A DNA stretch of 64,000 nucleotides from Ochromonas danica (lineage: Eukaryota > Sar > Chrysophyceae > Chromulinales > Chromulinaceae): positions 87,575 through 151,574 of the forward strand of contig VKHL01000066.1 of NCBI GenBank assembly GCA_015146655.1, read 5' to 3'. Shown one piece after another: positions 46,901 through 57,374 of the stretch. The position numbers and the translations under genes are program-made. How positions within the stretch are numbered: the stretch's first letter is position 1; every line of letters begins with the position of its first letter. Under the pieces are notes generated by a model. It had not been told where the DNA came from and did not search any database. It was given only the letters and a program-made list of their open reading frames with translations.

Positions 46901-49900
46901 CCTTAGTGGCGAACTACATCGACTTTTGTGAGAAGCGAGAGAAAGAAACGATTATTGAATCTCCTCGATTGCTCTGCCAGATCGTTGTGCTAGCAGTAGT
47001 GCTTGAGGACGATCTGGATACCATTCAACGCCTTCTTCTTCCTGTGATACAAGTTTTGATTCATATTATAAATGAAAGTTCAGGAAGTTCTGACCTTTAT
47101 AACGACTTCTATGTTGAACAATGCTTCGAGCTGAAGTCTTTGTTACTCGGGAGCAAGATAATCTCCCAATACCTTTCCGTGCCTCCGCTGTCGATTATCT
47201 GTCCTCATTTCACGCGAAAGGTTTCTGCGCATGTTTTGAATAATCCATCTCTTGCTCGTGTCATTGATGAACGACAGCAATGTGCAAGGAGTAAACTCTA
47301 TCACCATCGGTTTAAGAAGGAATTAGCTAACGGCTGCGGTTACATGGGACAAAGTCTGCTGTATCTTCTCGACAGTGCTCACTTTGAGCATCTCTTTTTT
47401 TACAACAACTCTTTGCCATCTGCGAGGCGTCATCAGAGGCCAAATACAAAGAAAGGCTTAGGTATTGTGGACAAGTTAATGACTCAGCTATCAGTTGCTG
47501 AGCTGGTGGTTCTGAAGATGGTGTCCAACTTTGTTGAAGAAAGCCCCAAGGAGAAACTGCGAGATTATGGTCAATGGATAAAGCTTGCTGAGCATCTCAT
47601 CATTCTCAATAACAACAGCATTCTCATGATGAGATCGAAGAGCAAATCTCATCGCAACCTCCTATCCTATCTGCTTCTGATCGCGTTTTTTCACCATTTC
47701 GAGGTTGAGTTCGTGCGGGGCTTTCTTCTCTACTACTATTATCATATTTCAAATGACACTGCAAACGATCAAGCCTGTGAGGAGAGAGGACAAGAGATTG
47801 CTCAATTTGCGGATAACTTACGTTATCTTAATACTAACTCGGTTGTTCTGATGAAAGTGTTGTTGCTACGAGTAAAGGATCGGCTTTATACCAACCCGTT
47901 GCTGGATCCAGCTGATTTGGAATGTGCTGACTTTATTCTGGATATTTTGTCTTCTGTGGAGAGTGAAGAAGAGGAGGCAGAAATAGACAATTTGGACGTC
48001 TTGAGTCGCTCCAAATTACTTGAGATTGTCCGATTGGAAAAGTGCTTTGTTCGCCTTTTCTTGTTCCTCTGTTCTCACAATGTGGAGTTCCTTCCTCTAA
48101 ACCTACGACTTGTTCCGCCTCGTGAGATCCACTCCTATCTACTATTTGGCCATCCCGATCTCTATTACGTCCTGTTGGGGATAGATCAGAGCCGTACTAA
48201 AGACTGTTGCTTCCTTTCCATCTCGACTCTGAACCACTATTTGTCTTTGCTAGTGGGCTGCTGTGCAGATTTAGGACAGCAACATGCAGAGGAGGTTGCA
48301 GTTTTGGTGCAGCTGATCACTTCAGCATTGCAGTTACAAGATGTCGCAAACCTTTTCTTGTTATTACAGATCCTCTTAAACAACTACAGCCTCTCTTCTT
48401 CCCCTCAACTGTGCGAAATTGGTGAAGGTGGCGGCGAGGGAGAAGATGTGCTTCAAGTGGTTGTCACAGCCATTGCCTTTCTGTCCAAACAGAATCTCAC
48501 TATTGATTTAAGTCTGTCTTCTTATGCACAGAAGATTGTTTATTCTTCTCAAACAGGCCAAGAGGTGGCTTTCACTTCTTCCTCGACCTCCGCTGGAAGG
48601 AGAATGTGGGAAGAGCTCTGTGGCCTTTATATGGCAAGGTGTCCTGAAAGTCAGCTCGACCTGCTGCTCAAGAAGCATCATTTCTTACGAGGAGAGCAAG
48701 ACTCTACCCATAGCAACTTGGAGGAAGGTTTTAAGACGTTGGATCGGATGGTGAACATTCTATTGGGAAACTCTTCGCACGATTCGTTGGTTGACATGGA
48801 CGGCATTCGATATGAAGCCATTGGTTACCTCCTGTCCACACAAGATTTTCAAAGAAGGACAACCAAGGTAATAGAGGAAAGAGTTTACAAAATGATGGAA
48901 GATCTGCACAATCGCTTGCAGGCCAACGCCTATTTCAAAGCATTGATTGGCCTTCAGAAGACTGCCTTGCAAGAGAGATTGGGCGAAGAAGAGACCAGAA
49001 GGATTACAGAAATGTTGGTAGCCAAAGGATTCAGCGAGTACGTGGCAAAGAAGTGCATTCGCCAAGTGCTCCTCAAAGGTATCGCTGACGAAAATAAGAG
49101 TGGCAAGGGTATATATGAGGCTGCTTTGCTTATTGCTATCGAGCAAAGCAATCTCCCGGCATTTGACTACCCTAAAATCTTAACGGAAGATCCAAATATG
49201 GTCTTCTCCTATCCTCGACGAGATATTCGCGAAGAGTGCCTTGCTCTGCATCGAGCCCTCGACGAGCTAACTTTGGTTTTAGAAGCTTTACAGAATCTCG
49301 GCTTTTCTTTTAGCCGCCCCAAAGTGGTGCAAGTTGAAAGTGTGGATGCTTGGAAAGTCGAATCAAATAGTTCTCGTCCCTCGTCCTCTTTGAGATTGAA
49401 GGAGCGGATGCTTGCTCGCAAAATGCAAAAGCAACAGAACAAACTCTCTCTGGGAGCGGTAAAACTATCCCATGACGAGAATGACGATCATCAAAGTGAC
49501 CATGAAGTTGCGACTGCAGAGAAAGGAACTAATGAGGAGATCGCCGTAAAGGAAATACTGGAAAGGAACCAACAGATGTCTGAGATCATCGTTTCCCCTG
49601 CGAATAGCCCTGCCAATGAAGGCACGGTAGTTCGCTCTCCTCCTCCTATAACGCCTCTTGTTGAGGCATCAGAGAATGAGGGCATAGCGGAAGACCAGCA
49701 AACAAAGGAAGATGAAAAGTCAACAACTCTCGTTGAAGAGGCGGAGTGGAAGAATAAACTTGAAGACTGGGAGGAGGATGCTCAAGAGACAGAGCATTCA
49801 TTTAACAACCCCAATCGCTGTGGAGAAGCGCAAGGAGGAACAGAGAGAAAGGAAGTTGAAGATGAAGTTGAAAAAGGGAACGAAAACTGCAGAGCAGATA

Positions 49901-52900
49901 GATGCGTAGAAGATTGGGTTCCTGCGACACAGACGACGGAATTGGAGGGGGTTGTTGAGAAGGAAGAGAAGGAGGACAGTATATCAGTCATGTTGTTTGA
50001 CCTTTCAGACTACTTGGGTATATCTCTTCCCATAGAAACCATGACGACAGAAATCCACTGCTTAATGGATGGCGGATCGGACAGCTCGTCGGAGGAAGCA
50101 AAAGAGTGTGTTTGTGTGCTCTATAAGGTGTTAACGCTGCTAGTCCTTGACCTCGGAGAAGATCGCGACTCCTTTCTCTTTGTTCAGGACAGATTTTTCA
50201 AAGAGCTCCAGAGCGACAACATTTCAACAATACTCTTGACTTTAATTGTCGAGGACAAGTTTTCTGTGCAATCCTTGTTTATTCATCTATTTATTCAGGA
50301 ATTATTCAGCATGGAGTGTGTATACAATCGTTTGCTCTTTGTCGTGGCGTTGTGGAGGTATGAGATAGTATTCGAGCACGGCCAACTGCCAGGTGGAGAG
50401 CAGATGCTAAATATTCTTCGGACTTCTCCCACATGGTAAATTTGATGTTTTTCTGCATGTGTGACTGCTTTGATCCCATTCTTGCTTGTGTTTGCTCAGT
50501 TTCCTTCTCGGATTAAGTATCCTGTACGAAAGGACAGATGCATACAATCTCTCCGGTCTCCTTGCTCTGAAACAAGAAGCCTCCGATTTGCTCGCTGACT
50601 GCATTTTCGAGAATGACATTCTATGTAAATTTGGTGTAGCGGACGAACTTGCAAAATCAAACGATAACGTCGTGCAAGCTGCATGGTCTAAGTTGCTGTC
50701 AGAGGATGTTTTGGCCTTGAAGCGCTTGGATCGCTTGCAGAAAGCGTTGCCTTGTAGAGCTAACGTCAAGTGCTTACTTCTTTCCAGCAATCTCTTGGCA
50801 AGAGAAGGAGATAGATCAACGGCTGTGAAAGAGCTGATTCAATTGCTGTCCTTGGACCAATCACTTTCTCTCCACACCGCCTTGGCAAAGCACCTCAAGC
50901 TCACCAAATCTGAATTCTATGTATTGTGTGCGCTCAAATCACTTCGGGCCAACTCCACTGCATCAAGTGACAATGTTGAGAGTGCAACGACAAGTTTTCC
51001 AACAATGGAAGTCGCAAAGTGTCTGCAAAGAGTTAAAGATTTGCCGTTGAAGGCTATTGTTGTCTGTGTTCTCGTTGGACTTGATTTCTCAGCCGCCGCA
51101 CAGCCTTTAGGATTCGAGAAGGAGCTGCAGAGTCTTTCCGTCCCAAGCGAATTCCTGGTGTGCTCACTGGATGCGCAAGAAAGAGATTCGTTGTTAGCGA
51201 AGGCGGAGGAGATCATTCGAGAACAGCATGGAAAAGCTTTGTTAACAGAGCATCAGCGTGGTTATCAGTATCATATTGACGTCAAGCTTAGTATAAACCT
51301 CGCTCCTTTGCTTATCTTTCTCTGTTTTGTGGTGAGAAAGCGTCTCGAATTGGAGCAGCTGGGTCTCCTGTCATCATCTGACAGCTGTGCGCCATTTATT
51401 GAAGGGACGCAGAAGAGATGTTCCATTATTATGCAAGCAGCCACGCGGGTGGAGGTTTCCAATGACCAATTGCAGCATCTATATGAGCATTTGCAGGCAG
51501 AAGAGGAAGGTGCTCTATTGTTGGGGAATTCTTCCCTGCAGGAGAGATTCCCTGCGAGTCTAAGCGCTGTTTTGGAAGACTGCTGGACAAAATGCTTAGA
51601 TGACAGGTTAGATAACCTCGAAAGATTCTCATGCAGTTGGACCAACTTCGAGCAGTGCTATGCTCAGTTCTCTTTGCTTCATCAACGATGTCTTGCCCTC
51701 TCTCCTGTCCATGACGGTTCCACTTCTATGGTCGTTCTTGCGGATGTAACCGATCGACTATCACAGACTTTGAGAGCATCTTCTACTGTCACAGTGTTAG
51801 GCGCTCTCACGTTCGTTTTAGCGGCATTTCGCGATCACATGAAGGATGCGAAAGAAGTCAGCTACGACCAATTGCAAGTGCTCGAGCGATGCGAAGCGCT
51901 GCTGTTGTTATTGTGCATTCAATATCATCTCTGCGTTGCGGCAGCTTTTCTGTTGACGGATAACACAGAGAACATAATGTCAAACTGTTGTTATAAGGAA
52001 TTTCAAGCCTTGAATGAAAGAAAGCCCAACCTCAATCACCTCCTCAGGGAACTTGTGGGGAAAATGAGAATCAGTGACCAATCAACCGCTTTATTACAAC
52101 AAGTAGTTCGCCCGACTCTAGCTTTACTCATGGTGAAGCTATTACCGCACGAGAATGTTGATTTGATATTCTCCGGAGAAGGTTCAGGAGTGCAAAGACT
52201 GTTGAGCCAGCACTACACGGGCATGGTGGAAGGAGCGCATTTGTTTGCGATGACCGGCTGTGAGGCTGAAGTTGGTACTGGCAGAACATTTTTGATGTTT
52301 TATCGCTGTTGCTTGGAAGGTGCGGCTTCTTCGGTTCAAGCAAACTCGTCGAGCCGATGGAAGCCATTAGACGTCAATATTCTCTGGGACATTTGCTTTA
52401 TTCTCGCGGACCGCCTAGCATTTCAGGAGCTGGCTTCTTTTCTCGCAATGGACCTCCCTTTATCGATGGTCTCTCATAAAATCACAGCAGGTAATCAAAG
52501 CTCAATTTCGTTGCTAAATGAAGCAGAAAACAACCTCTTGAAGCTCCAAGCCTCTCTCTCAACTGCCAGAGGAAGTTCTGTCGAGGAGGAGAAGGTGGGG
52601 AATTCACATTCGCCAGTGAACTATTGTACTGAACAGCATTGTTAACCACTATGTTCTTGCTTTGCATATGTGTGATTAGGTTCGCATGGTGTTGCTGCAG
52701 TTGTTGCAGCCGTCAGTCTCCTGTGTGGAGGTGCAGCGCCTCCTCGCGCTCTGCTCGTCCTTGCACACCGAGCACCTCCATGGAGATGTGGCAAACCTGC
52801 TGATCGGTACTCAAGGAGCCGCCTTGATCTTACAATGTCTGCGTAACTCAGACTCCAAGAGTTTGTTTATGGTGAGGTCTCTGCCCTTGAGTGGAGGAGA

Positions 52901-53318
52901 TGTTTCGATGACTGGAGAGGGTAGGGAGGATCTGTTTAGCAAAGTGTTGTTTCCAGGCAATCCCTTGGCTTCTCTGCGCTATCTAGGTTTCTGTCTAGAA
53001 GGACATGACTTGTATGATGGAGGAGATGAAGAAGAGCTCTTGTCACTGCTCCCCGCCACTCTCCAGCGAAGGCGAGGGTTGTGTCACTTTGACGGTTTGC
53101 TGTACGCTAGCCTCTTGGCGAGTATGACTGATCCTGTGCAAGGGGCGTTATTACACTGGGTTTGGTCATGTAATTCCTTACAAATGTACAGTCCCCATCG
53201 AGCGCTACAGAAGTTGAGAGCCAGCCTTGTGGAGGCTGTGACAGATGAGAGACGATGCGATGGCTTGCGACGAGATCTCTACGAAGAAACCATCGCCAAC
53301 CTTCGGGCTCTCCTGTAA
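43936..53318 (+). CDS. NBAS-like (Sec39-related) ER vesicle-tethering protein
   Basis: Three exons: 43936-50435, 50500-52594 and 52680-53318, giving 3,077 residues. The N-terminal ~400 residues look like a WD-type propeller (LPWTLEISPCGGFLALLLDG; QMRWIGWDRNLGLLLVNGRG), followed by a very long alpha-solenoid. The segment YNLEHDHISEALEIARFARR just after the propeller matches the NBAS pattern of alternating helices seen in the NRZ/Dsl1 tether for Golgi-to-ER vesicles. A UBA-like stretch near residues 1690-1740 (MLVAKGFSEYVAKKCIRQVL) and a strongly acidic linker near 1840-2020 are additions. NBAS also feeds transcripts to nonsense-mediated decay with UPF1. The family call rests on architecture and short motifs; human NBAS is about 2,370 residues. 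Confidence 0.62.
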
Positions 53319-53597
53319 TGTGATAATACGATAAAATCTGTTTGCTTTTGCTGAGTGGGTTTCTAACATGATGACGTTTTCAAGCCCCATCGTCACAAGT
53401 AGAGTTGTTACTGTAAAATCAGTGTGCAACCAGGACTGGATAAATTTACAGCCGTAGGTAGCTAAATTTACTCTGGACATCTCGGCATGTTTGATGATGC
53501 CCGGAAATCCCGAAATCCGAACGAAACCCATCAATCTGGAAAATTGGGAGTCTGGAGGGAGATTCTTTGGTTTTGCATTCCTTGTTCCGAGTTGAAG

Positions 53598-55835
53598 ATG
53601 ACGATGACCGAAGACAACTCCCGCGTGCAGATCCATCGATTGGCTGTGGCCACTTGCTTGGCCAAATTTATTGAGGAACAGGTCCTGCCTGGGAGTGGCG
53701 TGGAAGCGGATGCCTTCTGGCGTGGATTCGATGCTATCGCCCACGACCTCTCGCCAAGAAATGCTGAGCTACTTGCGGAGCGGGATCGTCTGCAAAATGA
53801 CTTAGATGCATGGCACGACATTCATCCAGGCCCTGTGGAAGACTTGGCTGCCTATCGCTCTTTCCTTTCCTCCATCGGCTACTTGGCATCCGCTGTGGGC
53901 AAAGTGGAGGTGAGCACAGAGAATGTGGACACTGAGTTGACAACTCAAGCAGGCCCTCAACTCGTGGTTCCTCTGCTTAACGCCCGCTATGCCCTCAATG
54001 CAGCCAATGCTCGCTGGGGCTCTTTGTTCGATGCGTTGTACGGCACGGACGTCATCCCCGAAGGAGAGGAAGGAGCCGCGAAGATTGCTCCTGATGGCTC
54101 ACTGTACAATCCGCGCAGAGGGGAGAAGGTCATTGCCTACGCACGAGCTTTTTTGGATGACGTCTTACCTCTGCGGGATGGCTCTCACTCTGCTGTGGTT
54201 GCCTACAAATTGGACGGCGACGGTCGCCTCGTCGCCCTGCTGGCTGATGGGCGCACCACTGCGTTAGCCGATGAAAACCAGTTCGTGGGCTATCAAGGCA
54301 GTCATGAGGATCCGTCTGGTTTGCTTTTCGTGCACCATCGCCTCCATATCCATCTCTCCATCGACAGACTTGCTCCCATTGGTCGCTCAGATCCTGCTGG
54401 CTTGGCAGACGTTCTTCTTGAGGCCGCGCTCACTACTATTCTCGATCTGGAAGACTCGATCGCGGCCGTGGATGCTCTGGACAAAGTACGTGCCTATGAT
54501 AATTGGCTCCGCATTCTGCAGGCCACCCTCACTGAGGAGGTGAATAAAGCAGGCAAAGTATTCACTCGTCGCCTTCACGAGGATCGCATTTATCTGTCAA
54601 GAGAAGGGGAGGTGCGACTGCCTGGTAGGGCGCTGCTCTTTCTGCGCAATGTTGGCCACCTCATGACGAACCCAGCCGTGCTGCTGGATGGAGGCAAGGA
54701 GATTCCTGAAGGCATTCTTGATGCAGTTGTCACCATCGCGATTGCTTTGCATGACCTCAGACGTCCTAAAGAGCAAAACATTGGGAATTCTCGTTCCGGG
54801 TCTATCTATATCGTCAAGCCGAAGATGCATGGGCCAACGGAGGTGGCATTTACATGCGACCTCTTCAGTCGCGTGGAGAGTCTCTTGGGACTGCCTCAGA
54901 ACACAGTGAAGCTGGGTATTATGGATGAGGAGCGTCGAACTAGCGTCAATCTCAAGGCATGCATCGCTGCCGCTGCTACACGCGTGGCTTTCATTAACAC
55001 GGGATTCCTTGACCGTACTGGCGACGAAATACACACAGCCATGCGCGCCGGACCGATGCTGCGTAAGGGGGACATGAAGACCAGCGCCTGGCTGGCTGCT
55101 TACGAGAGAAGGAACGTTCTCATTGGTCTGAGCTGTGGATTGAGAGGGCGCGCACAGATTGGCAAGGGTATGTGGGCTATGCCTGACCTTATGGCTGCTA
55201 TGGTTGAGCTGAAAATCGCCCACGTGAAGTCCGGAGCAAACACAGCTTGGGTGCCATCACCCACGGCTGCCACCCTACATGCGCTGCACTACCACCGAGT
55301 TGATGTCACTGAGGTGCAAGGAGAGCTATTGAAGGATCTGCAGCTAATCGATCATGAAAGTGATGCTCTTCTTGATCCTCTCCTTCATTTCCCCGTTGTG
55401 AAAGACGCTTGCTGGTCTGAAGAAGAGGTACGAGAGGAGCTGGAGAACAATTGCCAAGGTATCTTGGGTTATGTGGTGCGTTGGATAGACCAGGGCATTG
55501 GCTGCTCAAAGGTGCCGGATATCCACAATGTTGGTTTGATGGAAGATCGTGCTACCTTAAGAATCTCCAGTCAGCATGTGACGAACTGGTTGCTTCATGG
55601 AGTGGTGAGCGAGAATCAGGTACGCGAAACTCTGAAACGTATGGCCAAGATTGTGGATGGACAAAACAAACAAGATCCACACTATCAACCCATGGGACCA
55701 GATTTCGACCAGTCCTTGGCATTTCAGGCTGCCACAGATCTCATCTTCCAAGGACTTGAGCAGCCGAATGGATACACAGAGCCGCTGCTGCATGGTTGGC
55801 GACTGAAAGTGAAAGCTGCACGACATTTGCCCTGA
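53598..55835 (+). CDS. glcB: Malate synthase G (bacterial type)
   Basis: Single exon, 745 residues. Condenses glyoxylate and acetyl-CoA to malate (glyoxylate shunt or glycolate salvage). Near-complete similarity to the long monomeric bacterial isoform: [129 protein letters not shown] and [20 protein letters not shown]. The usual eukaryotic enzyme is the ~550-residue peroxisomal isoform A. There is no PTS1 (it ends ARHLP), so it is cytosolic or otherwise targeted. An upstream in-frame ATG at 53487 would add 37 residues of non-conserved, UTR-like sequence; I chose 53598 because the family match begins there. No isocitrate lyase is in the window. Confidence 0.95.
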   Translation: MTMTEDNSRVQIHRLAVATCLAKFIEEQVLPGSGVEADAFWRGFDAIAHDLSPRNAELLAERDRLQNDLDAWHDIHPGPVEDLAAYRSFLSSIGYLASAVGKVEVSTENVDTELTTQAGPQLVVPLLNARYALNAANARWGSLFDALYGTDVIPEGEEGAAKIAPDGSLYNPRRGEKVIAYARAFLDDVLPLRDGSHSAVVAYKLDGDGRLVALLADGRTTALADENQFVGYQGSHEDPSGLLFVHHRLHIHLSIDRLAPIGRSDPAGLADVLLEAALTTILDLEDSIAAVDALDKVRAYDNWLRILQATLTEEVNKAGKVFTRRLHEDRIYLSREGEVRLPGRALLFLRNVGHLMTNPAVLLDGGKEIPEGILDAVVTIAIALHDLRRPKEQNIGNSRSGSIYIVKPKMHGPTEVAFTCDLFSRVESLLGLPQNTVKLGIMDEERRTSVNLKACIAAAATRVAFINTGFLDRTGDEIHTAMRAGPMLRKGDMKTSAWLAAYERRNVLIGLSCGLRGRAQIGKGMWAMPDLMAAMVELKIAHVKSGANTAWVPSPTAATLHALHYHRVDVTEVQGELLKDLQLIDHESDALLDPLLHFPVVKDACWSEEEVREELENNCQGILGYVVRWIDQGIGCSKVPDIHNVGLMEDRATLRISSQHVTNWLLHGVVSENQVRETLKRMAKIVDGQNKQDPHYQPMGPDFDQSLAFQAATDLIFQGLEQPNGYTEPLLHGWRLKVKAARHLP

Positions 55836-56191
55836 TCAATATTGCTTGCTTTGTCCGCTGCTGTGGGGTGATTCTCTGTTTTGGTCTTATGCCTCCTTCT
55901 AGCAGTAATCGTCTAAATCTTCTTAATTGCCTCTCTACGCTACATGTGCGAAAAGCTCTCTTGTTTCTCACTTCGTCAACCGTTGTTCTGGCTAGAAACT
56001 TAGGTTGCATTTGCTCGAAAGAGTAATTCAGTTAATCAGTAACCTTGTTTAGGCTTCCGACTGACGCCCACTTAAAGTTGAGACCGTGCTACAGGGGCAA
56101 GCTCTCTTATAGATCATTACAGGATTTGATCTTCTAAAGTGTTATCCATAAAACCGACTGATACAATCTTTCTCCTCTAACTCTTCTACTA
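55836..56191. other. Convergent intergenic region
   Basis: 356 bp between malate synthase (plus) and the PDZ-ferredoxin gene (minus). It should hold both 3' UTRs. No gene or repeat seen. Confidence 0.45.
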
Positions 56192-57103
56192 TCATATCTT
56201 GACAGATCCCTGCACTCGCACTGTGATGTCTCCATAGACTGAGGTGATGCAAGACAGACGGCAATGTTCCGGATTGCCTTCCAGCATGACCGCTTCATCG
56301 ATGGCTTTGCGACTGCATCGTTGAAGACCATCAGTAACCTCCACCACACAGGTCCCGCACCGTTGCCTGCCATTGCAATTCGTCCAACGCGTGAGCGAGC
56401 GGTAGACGTTGATTCCATTGCCAATGAGCAAGCGGCGAAGATTCGTCCCATCTAAAAAGCAATCATGGTAGCTAATGAGAGTCCAGAAGAAGTCAAGCAC
56501 AAGTCGAAGACAAGCTGACCAGGACAAGACAAAATGCGGTCAGGCTTCCCCTCCTCCAAGACAAGGACGGAGTTCTTCTTCTGCCCTGGCTGCAAGGCGG
56601 GCCCTCCTAGCAATTGCTCTTTTCTACCTCGGAAGAAAGTCATGTTCACCTCTGAAGTCGGCTGGTCGCGTAAGGACTGTTTGTGTGTGTGTGTTGGTTA
56701 GTCAACAACTGGTTAGTCACCATAGTCCGCTCACCTTGATAACATAGTCGAAGTCCTGAGCAATCAAGGTGTCGTTGTTGAAGGCAACGGCGAAGTCTCC
56801 TCTCTGCACACGGTTGGACTTGGCCGCGGGGCTGTTGGGCTCGACGTCCTGCACGAAGACCCAGCGGAAGCTCAGGTCAGAGCCCCAGGTGATGCCACTG
56901 CCCTTGGGCAAGATGACTGAGTACGTGAAGCCTCCTCCATTCTCTTGGCTGCTGGCGGGTGTGAGGGTTGGTGAGTAAGGAGAGAAGCGCGGGGGAGACA
57001 TCATGGCCTCCATCGAGCGGATGGAGCCTTGCTTGGATGCACGATAAAAACTGCTGGCAACTTGCCAAAGGGCAAAGAATAACAGCACTTGAAGGAGCGA
57101 CAT
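56192..57103 (-). CDS. Probable plastid PDZ domain-[2Fe-2S] ferredoxin fusion protein
   Basis: Three exons: 57103-56735, 56649-56520 and 56451-56192, giving 252 residues in frame. Residues 1-18 are a signal peptide (MSLLQVLLFFALWQVASS) followed by Phe-19 and an acid-poor Ser/Pro/Arg stretch to about 55, a bipartite secondary-plastid presequence. Residues ~58-135 read as a PDZ-like fold (RWVFVQDVEPNSPAAKSNRV, then RGDFAVAFNND). Exon 3 is ferredoxin-like with cluster ligands Cys192, Cys198, Cys201 (CNGRQRCGTC) and Cys234 (RLSC). The C-x5-C-x2-C spacing and NPEHCRLSC recall PnsB3/NDF4-type ferredoxins of the thylakoid NDH complex rather than soluble PetF. An electron-transfer or assembly role at the thylakoid is inferred, not shown. 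Confidence 0.8.
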
Positions 57104-57374
57104 GTCAACCAGACGATCAGATGATCAATGAAGCAACCCAATCAATCAATAGAATGTGAAGTGGCGAGGAAGAGAGCAGCGCAGTGGGGAAAATCGCGTT
57201 TTTGAATCTTTTAATCGGACTTCTCAAAGCACAACAACTCTAGCCTACGTACAAGTAGTCTAACACTACTGTAGACCAAGACACAACAGACTGTACCACT
57301 GTGGGTCTAGATAGGGGGTTTATATTACGACACAGTTAAAGGCGAGTAGAAGTACAGTATACAGGAGAGAAGAT

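Noticed and set aside
53487-53597. In-frame upstream ATG adding 37 residues to malate synthase
   Set aside because: The extension has no similarity to the family and no organelle-presequence character; the conserved protein begins at about 53598. It cannot be excluded without 5' data.
53598-55835. Bacterial contamination as the source of malate synthase G
   Set aside because: The gene is embedded between spliced eukaryotic genes in continuous sequence, with flanks that look like the rest of the window.
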